Shown piece by piece: positions 1 through 9,171 of a DNA stretch of 17,566 bases. Source of the DNA: an uncultured Duganella sp. (GTDB taxonomy: Bacteria > Pseudomonadota > Gammaproteobacteria > Burkholderiales > Burkholderiaceae). The DNA is taken from NCBI GenBank assembly GCA_946482635.1, contig CAMLSG010000107.1:1-17566 (forward strand), written 5' to 3'. Position 1 is the stretch's first letter, and each line of letters opens with the position of its first letter. Position numbers and translations under genes: made by a program. The notes beneath the pieces were generated by a model, which saw nothing but the letters and a program-made list of their open reading frames with translations, did no database searches and was not told the DNA's origin.

Positions 1-74
1 TTGTCAGCAGCAGAGAAGCGAGATTATGCGGTACAGCGTGCAACTCGTCAACCCCATCTTTTCTCGTTTCGCTT

Positions 75-90
75 CGCTGATTTGTCAGCG
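75..90. other. Small hairpin in the non-coding left edge
   Basis: The first 163 bases hold no gene I can recognise. Inside them CGCTGA (75-80) and TCAGCG (85-90) form a perfect 6-bp stem with a TTTG loop. No T-tract follows, so it is not a convincing terminator. The word TTGTCAG occurs at 1-7 and 82-88 and inverted at 132-138, so it could be part of a regulatory region for the downstream kinase gene. I found no promoter with good -35 and -10 boxes here. Confidence 0.25.
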
Positions 91-163
91 CTGCGTTGCG
101 AGGGACAGAACTATAGCAAGCCAGATTCACTCTGACAAGGGCCACACGTGAAAAAGGTTTGGA

Positions 164-1372
164 ATGCCAGCTAAACAAGTTCAGGCGCGACCACCGACTG
201 TCCTGGTCGTCGACGATTCGCCGACCTTGCTGCTCGCCTTGCTCGATCATCTCAGCCATCATGGCTTCCTTGTTGTGCTGGCCCACGATGCACGCGAAGG
301 CATGATGCGCGCGGCGCTGGCCGAACCGGACCTGATCCTCCTCGATATCGTGATGCCAGGCCTGGACGGCTTCGAGGCCTGCCGCCGCCTGAAGGCCGAT
401 GCCGACACACGCGACGTGCCGGTGATATTCATGACGGGCCTGAGCGACGCCAAGCAGATCGTCAGCGGCTTTGCCGTGGGCGGCGTCGATTACATCACCA
501 AGCCATTCCAGGTCGAGGAAGTACTGGCCCGCATCAATACCCACATCGCCCTGCGTCGCGCCAACAGTGAGCTGAAGCAGGCCTACCAGTCGTTGGCACG
601 CGCCCAGGAAGACCTGGTGCACCACGAAAAGCTGGCGGCACTCGGGTCGCTGGTCGCCGGCATTGCGCATGAACTGAATACGCCGATCGGCAACAGCCTG
701 ATGGTGGCCAGCACGTTCGAAGCCCAGACCGGCGACATACGCGAACACTTCACCAAGGGCGAGAACATGCGCCGCTCGGAACTGGTCGGCTACCTCGATA
801 ATGCCTGTACGACGACCGAGATCCTGATGCGCAACCTTCAGCGGGCCGCCGACCTGGTCACCAACTTCAAACAGGTGGCGGTTGACCAGACCAGCACCCA
901 GCGGCGCACCTTCCTGCTATCCGAGGTCGTATCCGGCAACGTGCTGACGCTGCTGCCCTCAATCAGGCGAACGCCTTTCGAGGTGGTGCAGTCCGTGCCG
1001 GATGAACTGATGATGGACAGCTTCCCTGGCCCCCTGGGCCAGGTGATCGCCAACCTTGTCAACAACGCCCTCATGCACGCCTTCGACGGCCGCAGCGAAG
1101 GTAAGGTGGAACTGGTGGCGGAGTATGAGAAGCCCGACTGGATTGCGCTGCATGTGCGAGACAACGGCAATGGCATCAGCGCCGGCAACCAGGAGCGCAT
1201 CTTCGATCCCTTCTTTACCACCAAGATGGGCGTAGGCGGCTCGGGCCTCGGCCTGCACATCGTGCATAGCATTGTTTCCGATATCCTGGGTGGGCGCATT
1301 ACCGTCCGCAGCGAGGAAGGCTGCGGAACCTGCTTTACCCTGTCCCTGCCGCTGGAGGCGCCTCGTCACTGA
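164..1372 (+). CDS. Hybrid receiver-histidine kinase (REC-DHp-HATPase)
   Basis: This 402-residue soluble signalling protein has an N-terminal receiver followed by a kinase core. The receiver (about 12-125) keeps the acidic pair Asp17/Asp18, the phospho-acceptor Asp61 (LLDIVMPGLDG), Thr91 and Lys113. A predicted helical linker (about 130-160) leads to the H-box with His169 in GIAHELNTP. The ATPase domain shows the N-box (NLVNN, 297-301), G1 (DNGNG, 333-337), F-box (FDPFFTTK, 347-354) and G2 (GSGLGL, 359-364). There is no membrane segment or sensor domain, so its input is presumably phosphorylation of the receiver. The ATG at 164 is preceded by AAAAAGG at 151-157. It runs convergently into the last gene of the che operon and overlaps it by 38 bp. 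It may be fed by CheA, but that is inference from location. The kinase family call is secure; the partner is unknown. Confidence 0.93.
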   Translation: MPAKQVQARPPTVLVVDDSPTLLLALLDHLSHHGFLVVLAHDAREGMMRAALAEPDLILLDIVMPGLDGFEACRRLKADADTRDVPVIFMTGLSDAKQIVSGFAVGGVDYITKPFQVEEVLARINTHIALRRANSELKQAYQSLARAQEDLVHHEKLAALGSLVAGIAHELNTPIGNSLMVASTFEAQTGDIREHFTKGENMRRSELVGYLDNACTTTEILMRNLQRAADLVTNFKQVAVDQTSTQRRTFLLSEVVSGNVLTLLPSIRRTPFEVVQSVPDELMMDSFPGPLGQVIANLVNNALMHAFDGRSEGKVELVAEYEKPDWIALHVRDNGNGISAGNQERIFDPFFTTKMGVGGSGLGLHIVHSIVSDILGGRITVRSEEGCGTCFTLSLPLEAPRH

Positions 1373-2600
1373 AACGGTGCCCGGCGCAATCGCGCAGGCG
1401 CTGGCGGCTTTCCTTGTACCACTCGACGAATTCACGCCCTTCCATTGGCGCCGCAATCAGCGGCCCCTGTCCCGTACTGCAGCCCATTTCCCGCATCAAT
1501 GCCCAGTCTTCGACATTTTCTATGCCGTCGGCACATGCCGGCACCCCAAGCTTGCCTGCCATTGCCAGCAGCCCGTCGAACAGAGGCTTGCGGTGGCTCC
1601 GCTGGGCCGCCTCATGTACGAACAAAGGGTCGATCGAAATTTCCGACAGAGGGAAACAGGCAAAGTCTCGTGTTTTTGCCTCATAGCGCCCGCAGTGAAC
1701 CGCGCCGATGCCATAGCCGCGCAAGCTAAGGCGGCCAATATTGTGCAGCGATTCCGGCTCGCAGGCCGCAATGACCGCTTCGCTGATTTCCCAGCATACG
1801 CTGCCCGGCTTGACGTCCTGCGCCTGGATGCCCGCCACCAGCCGCCCCAATTCACCCAGGTCTTCCAGCAGTTCGGCCGGCAGCGGGAGCGACAGCTTGA
1901 TCGAGGACAGGCCCATTTCCTGCCAGCCGTGCAGGTCAGCCGCGGCCTGGGTTGCCAGCGCCAGCAAAATGGCGCCGATGGTTTCGCTGTCGCCGGCTAG
2001 TGCGGGAAGCAGGCCCGCGGCATCCATCGGGCTGCGTCCCGGACGTTGCCAGCACCCCTGGACCGCGATGCCCACCATGCGGCCGCTATCGAGCGCCACT
2101 CGCGGCGCATACAAGGGAATGAATTCTCCCGCCGCCAGGCCTGCTTCGATTTCCATGACATTGGGCACTTCGGGCGCGACATCGTGTTCCAGCTCCGCCA
2201 GCGCCAGCATTGATGCATCGTCCAGCAATCCTTGCAGTGCTTCCAGCCGCACCGGCTTGGGCATGGTGGACAGCAGGCGCATCGCGCTGCCTGGAGGCAG
2301 GCTGCTTGCCGCTTCCACCAGGCGTGGCTGGTTGGCCGATGCCGCAATCAGGTTGGCGGCCCAGCGCCGTTTTGCCAGCTGCTGGATCAGCTCCACGCCG
2401 TCCATGCCGGGCATATCGAGGTCGGTCAGCACCAGGTCCACCGGGGCGGCGCGCTGTTCCAGCGTGCGCAAGGCATTGATGCCGTCGTTCGCAACCAGGA
2501 CGGTGCCGAAGCCAATCTGGCGCAGCAGCGCGGCAACGTGCTCGCGTTGCACCGCGCTGTCTTCAACGATCAAGGCCGTGCTTGCGCTAAAGTCCTTCAT
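1335..2600 (-). CDS. Response regulator with degenerate EAL domain
   Basis: This 421-residue protein has a receiver (about 8-127) with Glu13/Asp14, phospho-acceptor Asp60 ([11 protein letters not shown]), Ser88 and Lys115, so it should accept phosphate. Residues about 150-405 follow the EAL phosphodiesterase fold. The fold is recognisable from [28 protein letters not shown] and GIENVEDW, but the catalytic signatures are lost. The EAL motif reads Ala179-Val180-Gln181, the following Arg is Cys183, and the DDFGTG loop is replaced by GAVHCG. It is therefore probably a non-catalytic protein that binds a partner or c-di-GMP. The ATG at 2600 is chosen over upstream frames because GGAGGG lies just before it. 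It overlaps the end of cheB by 14 bp and is the last gene of the che operon, making it the best candidate for the output regulator. Its 3' end overlaps the opposing kinase gene. Confidence 0.9.
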   Translation of the reverse strand: MKDFSASTALIVEDSAVQREHVAALLRQIGFGTVLVANDGINALRTLEQRAAPVDLVLTDLDMPGMDGVELIQQLAKRRWAANLIAASANQPRLVEAASSLPPGSAMRLLSTMPKPVRLEALQGLLDDASMLALAELEHDVAPEVPNVMEIEAGLAAGEFIPLYAPRVALDSGRMVGIAVQGCWQRPGRSPMDAAGLLPALAGDSETIGAILLALATQAAADLHGWQEMGLSSIKLSLPLPAELLEDLGELGRLVAGIQAQDVKPGSVCWEISEAVIAACEPESLHNIGRLSLRGYGIGAVHCGRYEAKTRDFACFPLSEISIDPLFVHEAAQRSHRKPLFDGLLAMAGKLGVPACADGIENVEDWALMREMGCSTGQGPLIAAPMEGREFVEWYKESRQRLRDCAGHRFSDEAPPAAGTG

Positions 2601-3696
2601 TCGCCCTCCGTTCGATGCCGCCATATTGCAGGATTTCGCGGCTGATTGCATCCAGCGCCACGCTGCGCTCCGCGGCGCCGCGTTTCACCGCCTCCCGCGG
2701 CATGCCGTACACCACGCAACTCTGTTCATCCTGCGCCAGCGTGCGGGCCCCGGCCTGGCGCATTTCCAGCAGTCCGACCGCGCCGTCGTCCCCCATACCG
2801 GTCATGATAATTCCGAGCGCACTGGCGCCGGCACACTTGGCGACCGAACGAAAAAGAACGTCGACAGAGGGGCGGTGGCGGTTGACCAAAGGACCATCAA
2901 CCACTTCCACGAAGTATTGGGAAGGGCCGCGCCGCAACAGCATATGGCGGCCGCCGGGAGCAATCAGGGCCTGCCCCGGAAGCACCGGGTCGTTATTGCG
3001 CGCCTCCTTGACGGTTATCTGGCACAAGCCGTTCAGGCGTTCGGCGAAAGCGGCAGTGAACTGCTCCGGCATATGCTGCACGATGACGATACCGGGGGAA
3101 GCGGGCGTCAACTCGGTCAGCACGCGCTCCAGCGCCTGGGTACCGCCGGTCGACGTACCGAGGGCCACCACGCGCCCAGTGCCGCGCATTGGCAGTGCCC
3201 CCTCGACCACTGGCGGCAGGATGGCGTCCGCGCTCAGTTTGGCCGACGGCGCCGCCGGTGCTGCCGCCTGGCGGCCGCCGTTGATTGGCTGCAGCCTGGC
3301 CTGGGCCGCACTGCGCACGGCAGCCACGAGCTCGTCGCAGCCATCGTGCAACGACTGGCGCAAGTCCAGTTTGGGCTTGCCGACGACGGCAACGGCGCCA
3401 GCGGCCAGCGCTTCCATGGAAGTACGAGTGCTCTTTTCCGTCAGCGACGAGCAGATCACAACCGGTGTGGGCCGTTCAGCCATGATCTTGCGCAGGAAGG
3501 TAATGCCATCCATGCGCGGCATTTCGACGTCCAGCACCACCACATCCGGCCACTGCAGGCGCATGCGCTCGCCGGCCAGTATCGGGTCGGCCACGGCATA
3601 GGTGACTTGCATGTCCGGCTCGCGTCCGAGCAGGCCGCTCAGCACTTGCCGTACCACGGCCGAATCGTCCACCACCATGACCTTGATCTGCTTCAT
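2587..3696 (-). CDS. cheB: Chemotaxis response regulator protein-glutamate methylesterase CheB
   Basis: This 369-residue CheB removes methyl groups from receptor glutamates and deamidates glutamines, and is activated by phosphorylation from CheA. The receiver (1-120) has Asp10/Asp11, phospho-acceptor Asp56 ([12 protein letters not shown]), Ser83 or Ser84, and Lys107. An Ala/Pro-rich linker (about 130-172) joins it to the methylesterase domain. That domain carries the catalytic triad Ser182 (GTSTGG), His208 (VQHMP) and Asp304 (MTGMGDDG). The ATG at 3696 follows GGGAGG and overlaps the cheD stop codon as ATGA, which points to translational coupling. A longer open frame upstream of this ATG lies within cheD and is not used. 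Length and motifs are normal for the family, and all active-site residues are intact. Confidence 0.97.
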   Translation of the reverse strand: MKQIKVMVVDDSAVVRQVLSGLLGREPDMQVTYAVADPILAGERMRLQWPDVVVLDVEMPRMDGITFLRKIMAERPTPVVICSSLTEKSTRTSMEALAAGAVAVVGKPKLDLRQSLHDGCDELVAAVRSAAQARLQPINGGRQAAAPAAPSAKLSADAILPPVVEGALPMRGTGRVVALGTSTGGTQALERVLTELTPASPGIVIVQHMPEQFTAAFAERLNGLCQITVKEARNNDPVLPGQALIAPGGRHMLLRRGPSQYFVEVVDGPLVNRHRPSVDVLFRSVAKCAGASALGIIMTGMGDDGAVGLLEMRQAGARTLAQDEQSCVVYGMPREAVKRGAAERSVALDAISREILQYGGIERRANEGL

Positions 3697-4202
3697 GCGC
3701 CTCCCTTGTCCGCCAGTTCCCCCTGCCGCACCCACACATCGCCGGTTGCCACGTCGAACAGGATATGCCGGTGCCCGGTGCCGAACAGGCTTTCCGACAC
3801 CACGGGTATGCCGTATTGCGCCAACAGCTTTTCCGCTGCTACGCCGTTGCGGTGTCCAATACCCTGTTGCCGGCCTGCCTCGATCGAAGGAAACATGGTG
3901 CCGCCACCGAACACTTTCGCTTCGCATTCTCGCGCCGCCACTCCGCGCTCCCGGAGCTGCGCCACCATCAGTTCCATCGCATCTTTGCCATAGCGGCCGC
4001 TCAATTCGGCCGCCGGTTCGCCTTCGCCCGCCGTCTCACGCTCCGAGAGAAGAAAGTGCGACATGGCGCCGATGCGCAGGCGCCGGTGCCACAGCGTGAT
4101 CGACACGCAGGAACCCAGCACGGTACGGATGCGGTAGCGCGCATCGCCAACGAAGTACTCGCCGGGCAGCAGGTAGACTTCGAATGCGGCGCCGGCCTTC
4201 AT
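3693..4202 (-). CDS. cheD: Chemoreceptor glutamine deamidase CheD
   Basis: This 169-residue CheD deamidates selected glutamines in chemoreceptors and in several bacteria also interacts with other che proteins. The active-site Cys32 lies in LGSCVS and the partner His49 in GAMSHF, with the expected 17-residue spacing. The later KVFGGGTMF and IPVVSE blocks also fit the family. The ATG at 4202 has AAGGA five bases before it and lies one base after the cheR stop codon, so the two are probably cotranslated. Its stop overlaps the cheB start. CheD beside CheB and CheR is typical of non-enteric chemosensory operons. The protein is complete with no odd features. Confidence 0.96.
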   Translation of the reverse strand: MKAGAAFEVYLLPGEYFVGDARYRIRTVLGSCVSITLWHRRLRIGAMSHFLLSERETAGEGEPAAELSGRYGKDAMELMVAQLRERGVAARECEAKVFGGGTMFPSIEAGRQQGIGHRNGVAAEKLLAQYGIPVVSESLFGTGHRHILFDVATGDVWVRQGELADKGGA

Positions 4203-4203
4203 G

Positions 4204-5016
4204 TCAATCCTTGCGATAAATTGCCGGCGCCATGCTGCGCACCGGCAGCCCCATATCGTGCAGGCTTTCCGAATGGCCGATATACAGGTAGCCGCCTGGC
4301 CGCAGGTAATCCAGCACCCGCCGCACCACCCGGCGCTTGGTTTCCCCATCAAAGTAGATCAGCACATTGCGCAGGAATATCACCTCGAACTTGTCCAGTG
4401 CAGGCAGGCGCGCCGCATTCAGGTTGATCTGGGCGAACTCCACGCACTCGCGCAGCACGCGCGATACCAGGAGCGTGCCGTCTTCGGCGTCGATACCTTT
4501 CAGGCAAAAGCGGCGCAGGTATTCCTGCGGCACATGGGCGGCGCGCGTCATCGGGTAATGCCCCTGCCGCGCAGTCTCCAGCACGCGCGCGCTGATGTCG
4601 GAAGCCAGTACTTCCCATCCTTGTGGCGGCAGCAGGTCGGCCAGCACCATGGCGATCGAATACGGCTCCTCCCCGGTGGAGCAGGCCGCGCTCCAGGCCC
4701 GGAATGGTGTGCTGCCCTGCTTGCGCTCTTTCAGCACGGAGCGCAAGTGATCGAAGTGGCGGGCTTCGCGGAAAAAGTATGTTTCGTTGGTGGTCAGCAG
4801 GTCGATCGCAATCTGGGTTTCTTCCGGCGCAGTACCGCTGGCGATCAACTGGAAATAGGAACCATAGCTGTTGCACTGCAGGTGGTGCAGGCGTTTAGCC
4901 AGGCGCCCGGAAACCAGCGGCTTCTTGGCGTCCGACAGCGAAATCCCTGCTGCTTCGTGGATGAAGCGCTGGAATTGCACGAACTCGCAGTCCGTCAGGG
5001 GAGCAACTGGTTGCAT
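4204..5016 (-). CDS. cheR: Chemotaxis protein-glutamate O-methyltransferase CheR
   Basis: This 270-residue SAM-dependent methyltransferase adds methyl groups to receptor glutamates for adaptation. An N-terminal all-helical CheR domain (about 1-75) precedes the methyltransferase fold. The SAM-binding motif is WSAACSTGEEPYSIAM, followed by LASDIS, the FLRNVLIYFD strand and GYLYIGHSESL near the C terminus. I chose the ATG at 5016, which overlaps the cheW stop as TGATG. The TTG just before it (5019) is an alternative start, because GGGAG is seven bases from TTG but ten from ATG. The partner receptor in the same operon ends in an aromatic pentapeptide that fits a CheR docking tether. Confidence 0.96.
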   Translation of the reverse strand: MQPVAPLTDCEFVQFQRFIHEAAGISLSDAKKPLVSGRLAKRLHHLQCNSYGSYFQLIASGTAPEETQIAIDLLTTNETYFFREARHFDHLRSVLKERKQGSTPFRAWSAACSTGEEPYSIAMVLADLLPPQGWEVLASDISARVLETARQGHYPMTRAAHVPQEYLRRFCLKGIDAEDGTLLVSRVLRECVEFAQINLNAARLPALDKFEVIFLRNVLIYFDGETKRRVVRRVLDYLRPGGYLYIGHSESLHDMGLPVRSMAPAIYRKD

Positions 5017-5486
5017 CAATTCACATCTCCCGCCATGGCCGCGATTTCGGGCACGTTCAACACCGAGTCCAGGTTGACCAGGATAACGAATTTACCATTG
5101 ACCTTGCCAATGCCCTTGATGAAATCGTTGCGCAGGCCGGCGCCGAAACTGGGCGGCGGCTCGATCTGGCCGGGGTCGATGTCGAGCACCGCATTCACCG
5201 CATCGACCAGCAGGCCAAGCACCTGCTGCTCCGGCGGCATCCCGCTTTCAACGATGACGATGCAGCTGCGCCGCCCTATCGTGGCGGGAGCTCGCCCAAA
5301 GCGCGCGGCCAGGTCCAGCACCGGCACCACGGCGCCGCGCAGGTTGATCACGCCGCGCACGCACAGTGGCATCATCGGCACGTCGGTCATGCCACCGTAC
5401 TCGATGATCTCGCGCACGGCAAGTATGCCCAGCCCGAAGGTTTCGTCGCCCAGCCGGAAACCCAGGTACTGGTGTTCTGCTTCCAT
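5016..5486 (-). CDS. cheW: Chemotaxis coupling protein CheW
   Basis: This 156-residue protein couples the chemoreceptor to CheA in the signalling array. It is a single CheW domain, with YLGFRLGDETFGLGI at the start, then VREII, the highly typical GVINLRGAVVPVLDLAARFG, and GLLVDAVNAVLDI, ending near GKFVILVNLDSVL. It contains no receiver, so it is not CheV. The ATG at 5486 is preceded by GAGGG, which overlaps the stop codon of the receptor gene eight bases upstream. Its own stop overlaps the cheR start. It is the only CheW in the window. Confidence 0.96.
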   Translation of the reverse strand: MEAEHQYLGFRLGDETFGLGILAVREIIEYGGMTDVPMMPLCVRGVINLRGAVVPVLDLAARFGRAPATIGRRSCIVIVESGMPPEQQVLGLLVDAVNAVLDIDPGQIEPPPSFGAGLRNDFIKGIGKVNGKFVILVNLDSVLNVPEIAAMAGDVN

Positions 5487-5494
5487 GCCTGCCC

Positions 5495-7114
5495 TCAGAA
5501 TCTTGTGAAGTTGCTTTCGTCCAGCGGCGGCACCCTCGACAGTCGGCGCTGCGAGGTGCGCTGGCTGGCCGGGGGCCTGGCCTCGGCATTGCGGCGCGGC
5601 GCCTCATCTTTTGCAACGCGGAAGAAGCGTATCAGCTGCTGCAGCTCCTCCGCCTGGCTGCTCATTTCTTCGGCAGTGGATGCCAGTTCTTCCGCACCGG
5701 CTGCATTATGCTGCGTAGTCTGGCTCAACTGGCCCATTGCCATATTAATCTGCCTCACCCCGGATGCCTGCTCTATCGAAGCGGCGGCAATTTCCTGCAC
5801 CAGGTGCGATGTCTGCTGGATGGCCGGCACCATGGCGTCGAGCAGGCCGCCGGCACGCTCCGCCACCTGCACGCTGCCGCTGGCAAGGTCGCCGATTTCC
5901 TGCGCCGCCACCTGGCTGCGCTCGGCCAGCTTGCGAACTTCCGCCGCGACCACGGCAAAGCCCCGTCCATGCTCACCGGCGCGCGCCGCTTCGATGGCGG
6001 CATTCAGCGCCAGCAAATTGGTCTGGTAGGCGATGTCGTCGATGATCATGATGCGCCTGGCGATATCGCGCATGGCGCTCACCGTGCTGCGCACGGCATC
6101 GCCGCTTTCGCCCGCCTCGCCGGCCGCCTTGGAGGCGGTGACGTCGGTCACGCGGGCATTGTCCGTATTCTGGGCGATCGAAGCGCTCATCTCCTCCACC
6201 GAGGCGCTGGTTTCCTCGACGCTGGCCGCTTGCTGGCTGGCCGCCTGGGACAGGGATTGCGCCGTGGCGCTAACCTCCTCCGACGCCGCGGCCAGCGCCA
6301 GCGCGCCATTGCTCACTTCCGATGCGACACCGGACAGCTTGTCCACCATCTGTTTCATGGATGCCAGCAGGCTGCGCTGATCCCCCTTCCTCAGCTTGAT
6401 CTGCACTGACAGGTTGCCCTGGGCGACCTCCTGCACGATGTGGGCAGCATAATCAGGCTCGCCGCCAAGCTGGCGCAGCAACCCGCGGATCATCCACACC
6501 GACAGCACGATGCCCGCCAGCAGGCCTCCGCCCAGCAGCATGGCGTTGGTGCGCATGGTGGCCGAGGTTTGTGCCATGGCCGATTCGTACTCCTCGCGCG
6601 CCACCCGCTCCTGCAAATCAATCAGCTTGCCCATGGCCGCCAGCACGGTCCTGAACAGCACGTCCGCGGCCCGCGCATCCTCCAAAGCTTCCTTGTGCTT
6701 GCCGGCGCGGGCCTTCTGGATAATGGCACCGCGCACATCCTGCCAGGCGTTCCAGGCCACCATGTACTGCGCCGCCAGTTGCTGTTCCTCCTGCGTCAGG
6801 GAGGTGGCCATATAGGCATTCCAGTTCTTGCGGATCAGCTCCTGGTGCGAGGCATCGCCTTGCTGGGCAGCCTCCACCTCCGCCAGGCTGTTGGCGGCGG
6901 CGGTCATCACCATGCGATGCCGGGTGCGCAGCGTGTATTCATTGGCCTTGCCGAGGTAGATCAATGCCACTGTCCGGTCTTCGTAGGTCGCCTTCAGGCG
7001 CGCATTGCTGAATTCCATGCCGCGCATGCCGGCGAAACCGATGCCGGCCATCATCAGTACCAGCACCCCGACCAGCAAGCCAAGGCGCATTCCAACCGTC
7101 AGTGTTCGCCGCAT
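5495..7114 (-). CDS. Methyl-accepting chemotaxis protein with C-terminal tether
   Basis: This 539-residue receptor has TM1 (about 8-29), a helical periplasmic domain (about 30-188) that looks like a four-helix-bundle ligand module, TM2 (about 190-210), HAMP (about 211-263) and a long cytoplasmic hairpin. The hairpin tip carries [20 protein letters not shown] (362-381) followed by [13 protein letters not shown], the conserved contact site for CheA and CheW. The length from tip to end of the coiled coil (about 124 residues) fits the 36-heptad class. After residue 500 comes a Pro/Arg-rich flexible tail ending in NFTRF, which matches the aromatic x-[HFYW]-x-x-[HFYW] pentapeptide that recruits CheR. 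The ATG at 7114 has AGGAG seven bases before it, overlapping the cheA stop. The ligand cannot be predicted. Confidence 0.95.
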   Translation of the reverse strand: MRRTLTVGMRLGLLVGVLVLMMAGIGFAGMRGMEFSNARLKATYEDRTVALIYLGKANEYTLRTRHRMVMTAAANSLAEVEAAQQGDASHQELIRKNWNAYMATSLTQEEQQLAAQYMVAWNAWQDVRGAIIQKARAGKHKEALEDARAADVLFRTVLAAMGKLIDLQERVAREEYESAMAQTSATMRTNAMLLGGGLLAGIVLSVWMIRGLLRQLGGEPDYAAHIVQEVAQGNLSVQIKLRKGDQRSLLASMKQMVDKLSGVASEVSNGALALAAASEEVSATAQSLSQAASQQAASVEETSASVEEMSASIAQNTDNARVTDVTASKAAGEAGESGDAVRSTVSAMRDIARRIMIIDDIAYQTNLLALNAAIEAARAGEHGRGFAVVAAEVRKLAERSQVAAQEIGDLASGSVQVAERAGGLLDAMVPAIQQTSHLVQEIAAASIEQASGVRQINMAMGQLSQTTQHNAAGAEELASTAEEMSSQAEELQQLIRFFRVAKDEAPRRNAEARPPASQRTSQRRLSRVPPLDESNFTRF

Positions 7115-7124
7115 CGTTTCGCTC

Positions 7125-9158
7125 CTATGCCGCCAGGTTTCCCGGCTGTCTTGCCTGCAGTTGCTTGAGCAGGGCCGGAATGTCCAGGATCAACGCCACG
7201 TCGCCGCTGCCCAGCACTGTCGAGCCGCTCAGGCAGGAAATGCCGCTGAATACGGGACTGAGCGGCTTGATCACCGCCTGGCACTGTCCCTGCAGGCTAT
7301 CCACCACCAGCCCGGCGCGCTGGCCGGCATGCCGTACCACCAGCACGCTTTCGCGGCGCGGCGCGGCGCCTTGCAGCCGGAACAGATCGCGCAGCGCCAC
7401 CGTGGGCAGCACGTTGCCGCGCAGGTCGACAAAACCGCGCTGGCCTTCTGGTGCGTACTCCACGCACTCCTCTATGGTGCCGAGCGGGATGGCGAAGCGC
7501 GAACCGCCTACCGTCACCAGCATGCAATCCATGATGGCCAGCGTCAGCGGCAGGCGCACGCGCACCGTGGTGCCCCGTCCCGCTTCACTATCGATGGTAA
7601 TGCTGCCGCGCAGCGCCTCGATATTGCGCTTGACTACGTCCATGCCGACGCCGCGCCCTGACAGGCTGGTTACCTCGCTGGCGGTGGAAAATCCCGGCTC
7701 GAATATCAGCGCGAACACTTCGCTGTCGCTGGCTTTGTGGTCCGGCTCAAGCAGGCCGCGTTCGATGGCGCTGGCGATGATGCGCTCGCGCCGCAGGCCG
7801 CCGCCATCGTCGCCGACTTCGATCACGATGCTGCCTGAATCGTGGAAAGCGTTCAGGGAAACGGTTCCCTGCACGGGCTTGCCGCACTGGCGCCGCACTT
7901 CGGGCGCTTCGATGCCGTGATCGATGGCGTTGCGCACCAGGTGGGTCAAAGGGTCGCCGATGCGTTCCACCAGCGTCTTGTCCAGTTCCACCTCTTCGCC
8001 GCTCAGGACCAGGCGGATGTCCTTGCCGATTTCGCGCGCGACATCGTGCACTACCCGCTGGAACCGGCCGAAGGTGGCGCCGATCTTCACCATGCGCAGT
8101 TGCAGGGCGCTGTCGCGAACCTGCTCCACCAGGCCAGCCAGCGCGGAGGTGCTGTCCTGCAGGTCGGCATCCTTGAAGCGGCTGCCGATCATCTGGGTGC
8201 GCGCGCTGGCGATAATCAATTCCCCCACCAGCGTAATCAATTGACCCAGGCGTTCGGCATCCACACGGATGGTGCGGCTTTCATGCGGACGGGCCAGTGC
8301 TGCGCCGCCGGTGTGTTCCACCTGGGGTGCGACAGTTGGCGGCGGCACCACGGTCCCGAGTGCGCTGGCCTGCAGCAGGTCTGCAATGGCGTTGGCATGC
8401 AGCGGCAGCATATCGGCCAGGCGCTGGAATTCGTCATTGCTGCTGCCGGGCGGCAGCAGGCGCACGGTGCACTCGTCATGCAGGAATTCGAACACCTTGC
8501 TGATTTCCTCGGCGTTGGCCGAGGTTTCCAGCACGATCTCGAATCCCAGGTAGCAGCTTTGCGGATCCATTTGCTCCGGCGGTGGCAAGCCGCCGTCCAC
8601 CGTAGCCAGCGCCACGATGCGTCCCAGGCGGCCGAGGTATGCGATGAAGGAAGCCGGATCCATGCCCTGCCGGAACACGTCGCGGCCAAATTCCAGCGAA
8701 ACCAGCCAGCAACCGCTTTCGCCAGCGTAGTCATTGGCATCCAATGCAGGGTGGTTCGGCTCCATCACCGGGGCAGGTGCAAGGTAGGCATGCAGGGCAT
8801 CCAGTTGCGGGCGGCACCTTTCGCCAAGGTCGCCGCGGCCGCCGCGCTCGACATCGCGGACCATCGCGTTCAGCTGATCGGCGCATTCCAGCAGCAGCGA
8901 TACCAGTTCTTCATCAAGCGGCAACGCTGCGTCTCGCACCTCGTCCAGCACGCTTTCGACCGCATGGGTGAACAGCACAATGTAGTCCAGCCCGAACAGG
9001 CCTGCCGTACCCTTGATGGTGTGGGCGGCGCGGAAAATGGCATTGACGGCTTCCTCACGCGCGGCGGGATCGCCCAGGTTCAACAAGCCCGCCTCCATCT
9101 CGGCCAGCAATTCCCCCGCCTCGGTGACAAACGCTTGCAAGCCTTCGTCCAGGTTCAT
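7125..9158 (-). CDS. cheA: Chemotaxis histidine kinase CheA
   Basis: This 677-residue kinase phosphorylates receiver proteins in response to the receptor. The HPt domain (1-105) has phospho-acceptor His46 in [10 protein letters not shown]. Residues about 148-236 form a distinct domain (begins CWLVSLEFG, includes [10 protein letters not shown]) in the place of the P2 response-regulator-binding domain. A Pro-rich linker (about 270-290) follows. The P3 dimerisation helices begin near 295. The ATPase domain has the N-box [10 protein letters not shown] (406-415), G1 DDGGGL (450-455) and G2 GRGVGMDVV (501-509). The CheW-like P5 domain fills about 538-670. There is no fused receiver, which rules out a WspE- or FrzE-type kinase. 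The ATG at 9158 is preceded by AGGAAGG, which overlaps the TAG of the STAS gene. Confidence 0.97.
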   Translation of the reverse strand: MNLDEGLQAFVTEAGELLAEMEAGLLNLGDPAAREEAVNAIFRAAHTIKGTAGLFGLDYIVLFTHAVESVLDEVRDAALPLDEELVSLLLECADQLNAMVRDVERGGRGDLGERCRPQLDALHAYLAPAPVMEPNHPALDANDYAGESGCWLVSLEFGRDVFRQGMDPASFIAYLGRLGRIVALATVDGGLPPPEQMDPQSCYLGFEIVLETSANAEEISKVFEFLHDECTVRLLPPGSSNDEFQRLADMLPLHANAIADLLQASALGTVVPPPTVAPQVEHTGGAALARPHESRTIRVDAERLGQLITLVGELIIASARTQMIGSRFKDADLQDSTSALAGLVEQVRDSALQLRMVKIGATFGRFQRVVHDVAREIGKDIRLVLSGEEVELDKTLVERIGDPLTHLVRNAIDHGIEAPEVRRQCGKPVQGTVSLNAFHDSGSIVIEVGDDGGGLRRERIIASAIERGLLEPDHKASDSEVFALIFEPGFSTASEVTSLSGRGVGMDVVKRNIEALRGSITIDSEAGRGTTVRVRLPLTLAIMDCMLVTVGGSRFAIPLGTIEECVEYAPEGQRGFVDLRGNVLPTVALRDLFRLQGAAPRRESVLVVRHAGQRAGLVVDSLQGQCQAVIKPLSPVFSGISCLSGSTVLGSGDVALILDIPALLKQLQARQPGNLAA

Positions 9159-9171
9159 GGGGGATGCCTTC

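Noticed and set aside
1..151. Open frames entering from the left edge (to TGA at 133-135 or 149-151)
   Set aside because: Both are under 50 codons, give no recognisable protein tail and two frames are open at once, so a gene end cannot be supported.
1741..3993. Very long open frame on the plus strand (750 codons)
   Set aside because: It lies antisense to the pseudo-EAL gene, cheB and part of cheD, shows no domain motifs and is Arg/Ser/Ala-rich as expected from the opposite strand of GC-rich genes.
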